The notes below the pieces were generated by a model. That model was given only the letters and a program-made list of their open reading frames with translations, was not told the DNA's origin and made no database searches. A DNA stretch of 64,000 nucleotides from positions 213,840-277,839 of the forward strand of contig JACRHS010000020.1 in the NCBI GenBank assembly GCA_016217595.1, given 5' to 3'. The translations under genes and the position numbers were made by a program. The DNA comes from Opitutia bacterium (GTDB taxonomy: Bacteria; Verrucomicrobiota; Verrucomicrobiia; Opitutales; Opitutaceae). This document shows, piece by piece, positions 16,951 to 27,400 of this stretch (its first letter is position 1; the number at the start of each line of letters is the position of its first letter).

Positions 16951-18357
16951 ATGCAAATTCCCGACCCGCTCCGCGCCGCTCTCGACGCCATCCGCCAAAC
17001 CGGCGGCCGGCCGCGGCTGGTCGGCGGTTGCGTGCGCGACTGGTTGCTGGGTCTCACGGCCAAAGATTTCGACGTCGAGGTGGGTGCCATCGCCTTCGAC
17101 GAGCTGCACCGCGCACTCGCACCGCTCGGGTCCACCGATGTCGTTGGCCGCAGCTTCGGCGTGATCAAGCTCCGCCTCGGCGACACCGAGTACGATTTCA
17201 GCCTGCCACGCCGCGAATCGAAGACCGGTGCCGGCCATCGCGGTTTCCGTGTTCACCCCGACCCGACGCTCAGCGATGCCGAGGCCGCCGCCCGTCGCGA
17301 TTTCACGATCAACTCCATCGCCTACGATCCATTCGACGGCGCGTTGATCGACCCGCACCACGGGGAACGCGATCTGCGCGCCCGGGTGCTGCGGCACACC
17401 AGCGAGTCGTTCGTGGAAGATCCGCTGCGGGTGTTGCGCGCGATGCAGTTCGCCGCGCGTTTCGATCTTTCCCTCGCACCCGAGACGGCCGAGCTCTGCC
17501 GGAGCATCACCGACACATTTGGCGAACTGGCCGTCGAACGCGTGTGGGGCGAATGGGACAAGTGGGCCGTCAGCAGCATCCGCCCGTCCCGCGGCCTCAC
17601 CGTGCTGGCGGAGACCGGCTGGCTGCGCCATTTCCCCGAAGTCGCGCCAATGCGCGGCACGCCGCAGGAACCGGAGTGGCACCCCGAGGGAGACGTTTTC
17701 GCGCACACGCAACACTGCCTCGACGCGCTCTGCGCCTCGGCGGCCTGGCGCGATGCCGCGCCCGCGCGCCGCCGCCTGCTGAGCTTCGCCGTGCTGGCTC
17801 ACGATTTCGGCAAACCGCTCACCACCTCGTACGCCGAGCGCCACGGGGTGTTGCGCTGGCTCAGCCCCGGCCATGAGGCGGCCGGCGGCCCGCTCGCGGA
17901 AACGTTTCTCCAACGCATCGGCTCGCCGCACGATTTGATCGAACCGGTGCGGGCGCTCGTCGTGCATCACCTCCTGCACCACCAAGGGCACCGCTCCGTT
18001 TATACCGACACGCAAATCCGCCGCCTCGCGCGCCGGCTGATCCCGGCCACGATCGACGACCTGTGCGAAGTGATGACGGCCGACGCCTGCGGGCGGCCGC
18101 CGCTCAGCCCGCGCGACTCGCTGGTGCTGATCGCGGTGTTGCGCAACCGCGCCCACGAACTCGCCGTGGCGGACCAGGCCCCGCGCCCGATTCTGCTCGG
18201 CCGACACCTGCAAGCGCAGGGGCTCGCGCCCGGCCCGAACTTCAAGCCGATCCTCGACACCGCGTTCGAGGCTCAACTTGAAGGCGCATTCGCCGACGAA
18301 GCCAACGCGCTGGTCTGGCTGCGCGAACACCTGCGCGGCTATCTGCCGCCGCGCTGA
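16951..18357 (+). CDS. CCA-adding/poly(A) nucleotidyltransferase with HD domain
   Basis: A 468-residue class II nucleotidyltransferase of the tRNA CCA-adding/poly(A) polymerase family. The nucleotide-binding loop RLVGGCVRDWLLG is at about 23-35 and the catalytic acidic pair lies in KDFDVEVG. The RRDFTINSIAYD and RVLRAMQFAARFD motifs that select ATP/CTP follow. The C-terminal half carries an HD phosphohydrolase core (VLAHDFGKP), as in bifunctional enzymes that also trim 2',3'-cyclic phosphates. It acts on tRNA or RNA 3' ends in the cytoplasm. Whether it adds CCA or A tails cannot be settled from sequence alone. Confidence 0.9.
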   Translation: MQIPDPLRAALDAIRQTGGRPRLVGGCVRDWLLGLTAKDFDVEVGAIAFDELHRALAPLGSTDVVGRSFGVIKLRLGDTEYDFSLPRRESKTGAGHRGFRVHPDPTLSDAEAAARRDFTINSIAYDPFDGALIDPHHGERDLRARVLRHTSESFVEDPLRVLRAMQFAARFDLSLAPETAELCRSITDTFGELAVERVWGEWDKWAVSSIRPSRGLTVLAETGWLRHFPEVAPMRGTPQEPEWHPEGDVFAHTQHCLDALCASAAWRDAAPARRRLLSFAVLAHDFGKPLTTSYAERHGVLRWLSPGHEAAGGPLAETFLQRIGSPHDLIEPVRALVVHHLLHHQGHRSVYTDTQIRRLARRLIPATIDDLCEVMTADACGRPPLSPRDSLVLIAVLRNRAHELAVADQAPRPILLGRHLQAQGLAPGPNFKPILDTAFEAQLEGAFADEANALVWLREHLRGYLPPR

Positions 18358-18370
18358 CGGCGGAGGCGGC

Positions 18371-21082
18371 TCAGAATTCCTTTTTCACGCGCAGCGTGAC
18401 GAACCGGCCATGCCCCCAGGCGGCATAGGTGTTGATATCGAATCCATCCAGTTCGCGGCCATTCGGCGGCGGCTGCGTGTCGAGCACGTTATCCACGCCA
18501 AGCGTGATCCTCGTGCGTGGCAGACCCGAATACGAGAGGGAGACATTGAGTTTGGTCACAGGATTCTCGCCCCAGCCAACGGTGGAGTACGCGGTATTAT
18601 CGTTGCGATAGGGCCCCTTGAACTGAGCGCTGAGTCCGGCCCCGAAATCACGAAAGGACCACTGTGCACGCCCTTCGCCGGTCCAGCGCGGCTGGTTGTG
18701 ACGCCCCACGAAATTAAACATGCCCCGACCGACACCGCCATCGTACCCGTAGTACATAATGCGGGTGGCGTTGAGGGTGACATTGAGATCGCCAAAGCGC
18801 GCGCCGCGGCGCTTGTAAGCCAAACCGAAATCAAAGCCGCGATAAGCGTAGGCCGACACGTTGTCCGGCGACGCGTCGAGATAGAGAATCGGGCCGGGAT
18901 TGCCCCGAGCCGAGTCGCGAATGACGCGGTTGGGGTAATAGTTGAAGAAGACCGATGGCGATGTGTTGGTGACGATCGCGCGATCAATGGTAACTTCCAT
19001 ATAGTCGGCCGAGAAGCTCCAATACCGCGACTTCGGATCAAGCTGCAACACCACGCCGCCATACCAAGTTTTGCCGCGTTCTGGCTGCAACGAGGGATTG
19101 CCGCCAGAAATGATACGCAACGCGGCCGGCGGATCCTGCGGCCGCAGTGGGTCGGCGTAAGTCGTGGTCGTATAGGTGATCAGACGCTGCGAATTGAGCA
19201 GACCGAGATCAGGGGCCTTGAACGAGCGGCTGAACGTGCCGCGCACTTTCAGCCAACGCAGCGGCTGCGCCACAAAGCCGAACTTCGGACTGCTCGAAGA
19301 ACCAAAGTCGCTGAATTTCTCGTGCCGGCCGGCAAACTCCAACTCCAGCTGCCTCCGCACCAGCGGCACCGATAGATCGGCGAATGCCGATTCCACATGC
19401 CGAGAACCGAAGAAAGGAGTGCGCCCGCCCCAGCCGATGTATGAAACGGGATCTGGCCGCTGATCAATCTCCTCGCGCCGCCACTCGCCACCCAGCGCGA
19501 GATTGATCGGGCCCGCAGGCGCCTGGCCAAGCAACGCCGGCATCTCCCCCAGCCGCCCGGTGGCAGAAAAATCCGCGGTCCAAAGCGCCGTCCGCGCGTA
19601 GTTGGGCGAAACGAGAAACAGCCGGCTCGCCACCGCCGGATTTTCAGAGGGACCGAACGGATTCAAAGCCGTCGCACGCGTGGTGCCGGCAAGCGCCGCC
19701 TGCAGATCGTCGGCTTTGACGAAATTGTGAAAATTCATCGTGACGCCATTGCGACTGAAGCCGTACGCCGATTCCCACGACCAATCGCGGCCGAGCTTCC
19801 CATTCACGCCGCCCAATGCGCTCAACGCCTCCGAGTGCACATCCATCATGCGAGTCGGTCCGAAATTCGTGCGGTAATTGAAATTGTTGAGATCGGAGCC
19901 GAAGGGGTTGTAAGGATTGGCGCGCGGCACGATGAGATAGGTGTTGGCGCTGGTGAGCACGCTGCCGCTGTTGGCCACTGACGGCGAGAAATAGCTCAAG
20001 GTGCGGTTATCGGTGGCGAGCAGCTGGCCAAACACGCCGAGGCGCTCGCCGAAATCGTGCCGCGCCCGCACGAAGAGGTTGCGGTAATCGAGCTCCGGTG
20101 TCACGGAAACCACCGAAGCGAAATCGTAGCGATTCTCGCTTGGTGTTGCCGTCGCCGACGCATAACGCGTGAACGAGGCCGCGGTCGGAATGGCCACGGG
20201 CCGGCCGCCGGTCACGACATAATAGCCCGCGCCGCCGGCAAGACCGGCCAACGACGCCTGCGCGGCCGTCAGGGTGACGTTGGCCGGAAAGTTCGCCGTG
20301 CTGTTTTGATTGAGCCCCTTGAGCGCGCCGAGGCCGCTGTAGTCGGTCGTCCGCGACCGGTCGTAATCCTGCAGCAGGCTGGCGTTGTCCTTAAACCAAG
20401 AGGCGACCGCGAGCACCGAGGTGCGTGGCGAAGCTTGTGCGCCCACTGAGACTGTCGCACCGCGCGAAAAGGTGTCGTGCCCGAGTGTGTTGCCCGCCAT
20501 GACGCTCAAGCTCCGCCCCTGGAAGGAGCGCTTGAGCTTCACGTTCATCACGCCGGTGATGGCGTCCGAGCCATAAATGGCCGAGCCGCCGTCCTTGAGA
20601 AACTCGACCTTCTCCACTGCCTCGCGGGGGATGCAGTTGAGGTCGAACGCCGAGCGATTGAAGCTATCGGCCACCGCGTAGGACGCGACCCGCCGGCCAT
20701 CGATCAGCGCCAAATAACGCCAGGTGCCCAATCCGCGCGGATTGAGCGTGGTCAGGCCGGGCGTGACGCTATTGACGTGCAACAGCGAAGCCATGCCGGC
20801 CGAGTTGAACGCGAGGCTCTGCGCGAAATCGCTGAACGTCGTGCCGCCATTCGCCTCGATGTCGGCCTCCGTGTAGACCACGAGTGGCTGCGGGCCGTCA
20901 ACCTCACCCCGCTTGATGCGCGAGCCGGTGACCTCCACCGTGTCGAGCTGCACCACCGCAGGGTCGGCGGACTTGTCCGCCGCTGCAAATGCAGCGCCAG
21001 AGGGTAACACGAGGGCAAGCAGTCCGAGGACGGCGAAGCCGGACACAGTGCGCAAAAGACCGCGCGAGCGTTGACAATTCAT
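18371..21082 (-). CDS. TonB-dependent receptor
   Basis: A 903-residue outer-membrane active transporter. It has a signal peptide (about 1-32), a plug domain from VVQLDTVEVTGSRIKRG, with LIDGRRV and IPREAVEKVEFLKDGGSAIYGSDAITGV typical of plugs, and then a 22-strand barrel ending VTLRVKKEF with C-terminal Phe. The substrate is unknown; no TonB, ExbB or SusD-like gene is nearby. ATG 21082 begins the signal peptide. It is head-to-tail with the receptor at 21319 and convergent with the nucleotidyltransferase gene, with only 13 bases between the stops. Confidence 0.93.
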   Translation of the reverse strand: MNCQRSRGLLRTVSGFAVLGLLALVLPSGAAFAAADKSADPAVVQLDTVEVTGSRIKRGEVDGPQPLVVYTEADIEANGGTTFSDFAQSLAFNSAGMASLLHVNSVTPGLTTLNPRGLGTWRYLALIDGRRVASYAVADSFNRSAFDLNCIPREAVEKVEFLKDGGSAIYGSDAITGVMNVKLKRSFQGRSLSVMAGNTLGHDTFSRGATVSVGAQASPRTSVLAVASWFKDNASLLQDYDRSRTTDYSGLGALKGLNQNSTANFPANVTLTAAQASLAGLAGGAGYYVVTGGRPVAIPTAASFTRYASATATPSENRYDFASVVSVTPELDYRNLFVRARHDFGERLGVFGQLLATDNRTLSYFSPSVANSGSVLTSANTYLIVPRANPYNPFGSDLNNFNYRTNFGPTRMMDVHSEALSALGGVNGKLGRDWSWESAYGFSRNGVTMNFHNFVKADDLQAALAGTTRATALNPFGPSENPAVASRLFLVSPNYARTALWTADFSATGRLGEMPALLGQAPAGPINLALGGEWRREEIDQRPDPVSYIGWGGRTPFFGSRHVESAFADLSVPLVRRQLELEFAGRHEKFSDFGSSSSPKFGFVAQPLRWLKVRGTFSRSFKAPDLGLLNSQRLITYTTTTYADPLRPQDPPAALRIISGGNPSLQPERGKTWYGGVVLQLDPKSRYWSFSADYMEVTIDRAIVTNTSPSVFFNYYPNRVIRDSARGNPGPILYLDASPDNVSAYAYRGFDFGLAYKRRGARFGDLNVTLNATRIMYYGYDGGVGRGMFNFVGRHNQPRWTGEGRAQWSFRDFGAGLSAQFKGPYRNDNTAYSTVGWGENPVTKLNVSLSYSGLPRTRITLGVDNVLDTQPPPNGRELDGFDINTYAAWGHGRFVTLRVKKEF

Positions 21083-21243
21083 GGTGGGAACAAGGGAAAA
21101 CTGACTGGTAGCAAAGCGTGACTGAGCCATGCGGCAGCAAAACCGCAGCGGGAGAAAACGGTGCCATGCCACCTAGTTCAAGACTACAGAAAAGAATATC
21201 GGACAATTACGTAGGCCATCTTCCGCGCCATCGCGCCGAAGCC

Positions 21244-21292
21244 GCGGCCCCGTGTCAGCAACCGGGGCCGCACTCTTGCGCTCCGGCGCAAG
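21244..21292. terminator. Two adjacent GC-rich hairpins between receptor genes
   Basis: GCGGCCCCG/CGGGGCCGC (21244-21252 with 21263-21271, 9 bp) and CTTGCGC/GCGCAAG (21275-21281 with 21286-21292, 7 bp, TCCG loop) lie just beyond the stop of the receptor at 21319. Neither has a T run, so they may serve termination, mRNA protection or both. Confidence 0.4.
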
Positions 21293-21318
21293 CGCGGCGG
21301 CGACCATTCAGGCGCGCA

Positions 21319-24174
21319 CTAGAATTTCTTCGTGAGCTGCGTGTAGACGAAGCGGCCGCGGTTGCTGTGCGTGGTCACATCGTAACCATCGTTGAAGGCG
21401 CCGGCGGAAAACGGCGCATCCACATCGGTGACGTTGTTGGCACCGACGCGCACGGTGAGTCCGCGCAACGCCCGCCGCCAGCCGGCGCCGTCGCGAAACT
21501 CGTAGCTGACATCGACGCCGAGCGTGGCGTAGGGCTCGATCCAGCGGATCACGTTGCCCTGCGTGTACGCGGGATTGTCGCGCAGCTTGCCGACATAGGT
21601 CCCGCATAATTGCACGCGCCACGCGCCCTGCTCCCACGCCTGGACGAGATAGCCTTTGTGGCGCGGAATGCTGCCGGGCGAAATGGCGTTCTGCGAGGTG
21701 TCGATGTACAACCCGAGGAAACGCTGCGACGGCATGCCGGGCACCGGCGTCAGATCCCACCGCAGCGCCGTGTTCCAATCGAGCCGCGTGCTCAGCCGGC
21801 CGCAGGCCCGCCACGGCCACGCGTACGTCACGCCGACATCGACGCCGGTGGTGAGGCGCGATGAGATGTTGAAATTGGTCGACGCGATGGTCTGCACCGA
21901 GCCGGTCGCCGGCGCGCGCGTGATGATGCTGGCGAACGGCGCCGCGGGATTGAGCGTGGCCGGATTGCCGCGCACGAAGCCGGGCCCCTGGCCGGCGGCG
22001 TTGAGATTGAGAATGTATTGAGCGCCCTCGCCGACGAGTCCGCTGATCTCGCCGAAATAATAATCGACGGCGACACTCAAGCCACTGACCGCCGCGGGCG
22101 AATAGACGCAGCCCACCGAGTACGTCTTGGATTTCTCCGGCGAGAGGTTCGGATTCCCCCGCGTGGTGATCTGCGTCTGGTTGGGAATCGGAAAGCCGAG
22201 CGGATCGATCAAACTGGGATTCGAGGTGCCGACCGCGGCAAAGAGCGACCCCAGCGACGGCAGCCGGAAGCCCGTGCTCCACGTGCCGCGCACCAGCAAA
22301 TTCGCCGTGGGCTGCCAGTGCAGGCCAAGCTTCGGGTTGTGGGCGGTGAACGTCTGCCCGATATCGGCGCCGGACGCGCCGTTTTGATAACCCTCCGCCC
22401 GCTGCCGGTCGTAGCGGCATTCGAGTTTCAACTTGAGCGAGTGCATGTGTTGCACGCGCATCGCCGGACTAAAGAGCGGCACTTCCAGCTCGGAAAAAAC
22501 GCCGCCGCCAAAACCGCGCGAGATGTCGGGGTTGGAGCCGTTGAGCCCGAGCAGATCGCCCGAAAAGAAAATCGGCTCGGGTGTGCTCGATGAATCGGTG
22601 CGGTAGTAATCGACGCCCGCGCCCAGCCGGACCTCGCCCGCCGGCAGCGCGCACAGCGATCCGTTCACGTTGAAATCGCCGCCGCGATTCGTGCCGCGCA
22701 CGTGGGTGTTGCCCTTCGCCGCCGAGTCAAACAGCGCCGCCGGATTGTCGAACGCGATGCCGGTGGGACCGACGCCCTTGGCGGTGTCGAGCGCCCAGGG
22801 GTTGTAACTGCCGTCGAGAATGTGCGCCACGAGCTTCGTCCGGCCGGGCGCGCCTTGCTGCAACTGGTCGCGGTAGAAATCGCCGTACGTGAAATCGAGA
22901 TTCCAGGACCAGTCTCCGCCGAGCTTGCCATGCAGACCGGTGACAATGTCCCAGCAATGCCGCGTGTAGACCTGCTGCCGCGGTCCGAGCGCGATGGTGC
23001 GAAACGGCACGGTGCCGACGATGACACTGCCCGGTGACGACGCGTTGTCGGTCGCGCTGCCGAGGAAGAGTCCGGTGGGAATCTGCGGGCTGAGCCGTTC
23101 GGCGTTGCGCAACGCCGTGCCGGCCGTCCCGGTGGTGGGCATGGGCGACGGTGCGAGCCCGCTGTAAAAACGATCATTCGAGTAAATCAGCCGCGCGTGC
23201 GCCTCCACCCGGTCGCCCCACAGCCGCTGGTTGATTCGTCCGTAAAAGCTGTGGCGCTCATCCGCCGGGATCGACGGCGTGTACTGACGGAAATTCAACA
23301 TCTGATCCGAAGTCGCCACCGACGGATTAAACGCCACGAAATCGGCCGCGCTCCGGCCGACGGTCTTGCCCGGCGCCAACACGAGATCCTGCACTGGCGC
23401 CGTTGCACTGCCGACCCGCGCCGTCGCGCGGCCGGAAAACGTGGGACTGCCGCCGTTGACGCCGCCGCGGAACCGCTGGTCGGCATCGGCCGATGGCGCG
23501 CGGTCGGAGGAATAAAGGGCGTTGCGCCGGTAATACTCGGTGGCGAAGACGAGATTCGTTTTCCCGAACGTCTGGCCGGCGAGCAGTCCGTATCGCTGCA
23601 CCCCGGCGTCGTTCTTCGTGGTGTTGCCGTAGTACGCGTCGGTGCGCACGCCCTCGAAACGCGACACCATGATCGTGTTGAAAACGCCCGAGAGCGCATC
23701 CGAGCCATACACCGAGCCGGCACCGTCTTTCACGATTTCGATGCGATCGATCGCGATGGCGGGGATCACATTGAAATTATCGAAGGCCGCGGTGCGCATC
23801 CCGTCGAACAACGTGAGCGAACCGCCCAGCCCGCGCAGGTTGACGCCCGCGGCGCCGGTGCCGCCGTTGGTGCGCTGTTCGGTGGCGATGGTGCCAGTGA
23901 GATCGGGCAACAGCCGCACCGCCTCAATCGGCGTGGGCGCGCCCATGCGCATCATTTCCGAGTAGGAGAACACCGTGACGGGCGAAAACGATTCGCCGGC
24001 GGCCGTGGGCAAAACCGAGCCGGTGACGACGAATTTCTCCAGTTTGACGACATCCTCTTTCCTGGTGGGCGCAGCGGTCTGGGCTGCGCTGATTGCCGCA
24101 GCGCCGAGGGCGAAGCAGACACATGAAATTAAACGCAGCCGTAGCTGCGTCCGTTTTGCACAGCGGGGAGTCAT
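21319..24174 (-). CDS. TonB-dependent receptor
   Basis: A 951-residue outer-membrane receptor with a signal peptide (about 1-31, ending ISAAQ). The plug starts DVVKLEKFVVTGSVLP, the form seen in Opitutaceae receptors, and contains NLRGLGGSLTLFDGMR and the DRIEIVKDGAGSVYGSDALSGV motif. The long barrel ends RFVYTQLTKKF. It shares its plug pattern with the divergent receptor at 24460. The substrate is unknown. ATG 24174 is close to the signal peptide and faces a 285-base divergent region. Confidence 0.93.
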   Translation of the reverse strand: MTPRCAKRTQLRLRLISCVCFALGAAAISAAQTAAPTRKEDVVKLEKFVVTGSVLPTAAGESFSPVTVFSYSEMMRMGAPTPIEAVRLLPDLTGTIATEQRTNGGTGAAGVNLRGLGGSLTLFDGMRTAAFDNFNVIPAIAIDRIEIVKDGAGSVYGSDALSGVFNTIMVSRFEGVRTDAYYGNTTKNDAGVQRYGLLAGQTFGKTNLVFATEYYRRNALYSSDRAPSADADQRFRGGVNGGSPTFSGRATARVGSATAPVQDLVLAPGKTVGRSAADFVAFNPSVATSDQMLNFRQYTPSIPADERHSFYGRINQRLWGDRVEAHARLIYSNDRFYSGLAPSPMPTTGTAGTALRNAERLSPQIPTGLFLGSATDNASSPGSVIVGTVPFRTIALGPRQQVYTRHCWDIVTGLHGKLGGDWSWNLDFTYGDFYRDQLQQGAPGRTKLVAHILDGSYNPWALDTAKGVGPTGIAFDNPAALFDSAAKGNTHVRGTNRGGDFNVNGSLCALPAGEVRLGAGVDYYRTDSSSTPEPIFFSGDLLGLNGSNPDISRGFGGGVFSELEVPLFSPAMRVQHMHSLKLKLECRYDRQRAEGYQNGASGADIGQTFTAHNPKLGLHWQPTANLLVRGTWSTGFRLPSLGSLFAAVGTSNPSLIDPLGFPIPNQTQITTRGNPNLSPEKSKTYSVGCVYSPAAVSGLSVAVDYYFGEISGLVGEGAQYILNLNAAGQGPGFVRGNPATLNPAAPFASIITRAPATGSVQTIASTNFNISSRLTTGVDVGVTYAWPWRACGRLSTRLDWNTALRWDLTPVPGMPSQRFLGLYIDTSQNAISPGSIPRHKGYLVQAWEQGAWRVQLCGTYVGKLRDNPAYTQGNVIRWIEPYATLGVDVSYEFRDGAGWRRALRGLTVRVGANNVTDVDAPFSAGAFNDGYDVTTHSNRGRFVYTQLTKKF

Positions 24175-24275
24175 AGCGTTCTAGTAGTCGAGTTGGGAGA
24201 TGCCGAGGCATGGCCCGGCAGTTGTTAATAACTAAGTGGCGACTAGAAAACAATTTCCGACCACGTGGCAAACAC

Positions 24276-24319
24276 TACCGCAGGGCAAAACCCTGTTATA
24301 GCGGGTATGCCTGGCGGTA
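24276..24319. repeat. Nested inverted repeats in the divergent receptor promoter region
   Basis: An outer pair TACCGC (24276-24281) with GCGGTA (24314-24319) encloses CAGGG-CAAAA-CCCTG (24281-24295). The rest of the 285-base region between the two receptor starts shows only an A/T-rich patch near 24340-24360 with a possible -10 (TATAGT at 24355-24360). Confidence 0.45.
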
Positions 24320-24459
24320 TTAGACGAAAGAAGCAGCCCATTAAAATTCTGCCTATATAGTGTTGCCGCACGCGCGCTTCCCCCTACGTTACGCGAGCAA
24401 GCCGATGGCGATTTAGTCGCATCAGCTTGTTACCACACACAAAAAACTACACTCGCACT

Positions 24460-27400
24460 ATGAACATCTCGCGATTGAGCAAGATCGCTGCTGTGCTATG
24501 CCTTTGCGCATCCACGGCAGCTTTGTCCACCAGCTACGCCCAAAACACCGCCGCAGCCGCCAAGGATGATGAGACCGTCCGCCTCGAAAAGTTCGAGGTC
24601 ACTGGCAGTTATCTACCCCTCTCGGGCACCGTGCAGGCCAGCCCGGTTGTCACCGTGCAACGTCAGGAAATCGGCCTCTCCGGCGCCACCGACCCCCTCC
24701 GGTTGCTCAAGCAACTGACGCCTTTCTTCTCGGGCAACGGCAACGTCGGCACCGAAGTCAACAACGGCGGCGCGGGCGAAGCCAACGTTGCCCTCCGCAA
24801 CCTCCGCACACTCGTCCTCCTCAACGGCAAACGCGTGGTCACCTCCGCCATCAGCAACACCAACGGCGGCAGCCCCTCGGTGGACTTGAACACCATCCCG
24901 ACCGGCATGATCGAGCGCATCGAGATCGTGAAAGACGGCGCCTCCACCCTCTACGGCTCCGACGCCATCGGCGGCGTGGTCAACGTCATCCTCCGGAAAA
25001 ACTACAACGGCTTCGAGCTCGGCACCCGTTATGGTTCGACTGGAAGCGGCGACTACGTCACCCGCGAAACCTACGTGATCGGCGGCGTGACCACCAAGAG
25101 CGGTTCGCTGACCGTCGGCGCGCAGCACTTTGAGAACACCACGCTGCGCACCACCGACCGCGCGCTCACCACCATGACCCCCGCGAAGTTTGCCGCCCTT
25201 GGCACCGCCCCTGGCGGCATTCCCGCCAGCATGAGCGGCACCTTCGCCGGCCGCGTCAGCAACCATATCCTGGCGGGATCCCCCCTCGCCGCCGGAGCCA
25301 CTGGCTTCAGGGCCAATATCACGTCCCCCGGCATGAAGAGCAGCCCCACCGCCGCGCCCCAGACGCTGGCCCAGCTCGAAGCGGCCGGCGTGTACATCCC
25401 CATCAGCAGCACGCCGCTTTATCGCGAGGTCGGCAGTGTCAACATTCTTAATACCACACTCTATGGCAATCCGCTGATCGTCCCGACCAAGCGCAATCAG
25501 TTTGTCGCCTCCGGCGAACGCGAACTCGCGGGCAAAAGCCTCGAAGTCTTCGGCGATTTCCTCTTCACCCAGACGACCACCGGCGGTTCCGGCCTCGCTC
25601 CCTCCCCGGTCACACTCGGCTCCGCCAACACGCTCACCATTCCGGCCAACAATCCGTACAATCTGTTCGGCGTCACCCTCGGCATCGGCGCTCCCAGCGG
25701 CGCACCCTCGATCCGCAATCGCCTGGAGGAACTGGGCAATCGCAGCAGTGTGAACGAAGCCAATACCTTCCGCGTGGTCACTGGTTTCCGCGGCGACATC
25801 ACCGAAAACCTGAAGTGGGAACTCACCTATCTCTATTCCCGCAACAGCGCGACCCAGCGCGTACTCGGCGGCGCCAACGGCGCCAACATGAACCAGCTCA
25901 TGATCCCGCTGATTCAGAATGGCAATTACGTGATAAGCAATGGCCGCCCCTTGTCGGTCCTGACGGACAGCTCGGGCAACAACCTTCCCGTCTACAATTA
26001 TTTCGCGCTGCCCGGCTTCAACGATCCGGCGACCCTCAATGCCATCCGCACCACCCTGTTCAAGAATGCCGTGACCTCTCTGCGCGGCGTCGACCTCTTG
26101 GTGCGCGGCAAAGTGTTTGAAGTCCCGGCGGGCGATGTCGCCATCGCCTTCGGCGGCGAAAACCGCAAGGAAGACCTCGTGTCTTCCGTCGATGCCCTTT
26201 ACGCCAACGGGCTCGCCCTCGGATATAATCCCGCTGACACCTTCGCGGGCGGCAGTCGCAGCAACAAAGCCGTCTTCGGCGAGACCACCATCCCGCTCAT
26301 TTCCCCGAAGCAGAATTTGCCCGGCTTCTACCAACTGGATCTCACCAGCGCGATCCGCTACGAGAAGATCCAACCCGGCGGTCACTCCACCACCCCGCGC
26401 CTTGGTCTGCGCTGGATGCCGTTTGACGCGACCTTCACCGTCCGCTCGACCTGGTCGGAAGGCTTCATTGCCCCTGATATCTTTGACCTCTTCGGACCCG
26501 CACAAGGCAATGCTCCGAGCTACACCATCCTCGAAGGCAATGGCAGCACATCCGCAGGTGGCGCCACCGGCCGCATGGTGACCGGTCAATACGGCAGTGC
26601 CAGCGAACTGAGCAACCCGAACCTCAAGCCGCAAACCTCCAAGGCGTTCACCGTCGGCTTTGTCTACTCGCCGAAGCAGATCAAAGGGCTCAGCTTCACC
26701 GCCGATTATTACCATATCTCGCAGGATAAAGTCGGCGACATCGATTACTCCTCGGTCTACGCCGATTTGAATGCCAAAGGCGCTGGCTCCGCTTACGCCG
26801 CCGGCTTCTCCTTCATCGACAACACCCGCCTCGTCACCAACGCGCCCAACCAAGTTACCTCGACCAACGTCGGCACGCTCGCCATCGCCACCAACCCCAG
26901 CGGCGACCAGATGACCGAAGGTCTCGATCTGGCGGTCGACTACACGTGGAACGCGAACAATCTCGGCCGCTTCAACATCGGCGCCAATGCCAACGTGCTG
27001 TTCAATTACAAATTCCGCGGCACACCGCGCGATAAGTACAACCAGTACGCACGCAACTTCACCGACTCGACCAACGGCCTCGGCGGTCAGAACGGCACCC
27101 TCGCCAGCTACGTCCTCAAGCCCTACATCAATCACTCGATCGCCGGCCTGGCCACGTCGCTGTACTTCACGCACATTCCGAAGGTCAACAATCCCGGCAT
27201 GCTCTTCGGCGGCCAAAGCCCGACCAACACCCAGCGGCTCGATGGCAAGGCTTACACCATGCCGAGCTACACCACCGTTGATCTCGCCCTGAGCTATCAG
27301 GTGCCGAACTTCGGCCGCAGCTGGCTGAAGGGCTTTGTGATCACCGCTGGCGTCAACAATCTGTTTGGCAAGGACGCTCCGTACGTCCCCGGCGGTGGCA

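Noticed and set aside
24281..24360. c-di-GMP-I riboswitch suggested by CAGGGCAAAACC.
   Set aside because: The GGGACGCAAAGCC and GGCCTA-type blocks and the GAAA tetraloop are not in the right places.
24613..27216. Very long open frame on the minus strand inside the TonB-dependent receptor.
   Set aside because: It is an antisense by-product of GC-rich third positions; the + strand frame has a signal peptide, plug motifs and terminator.
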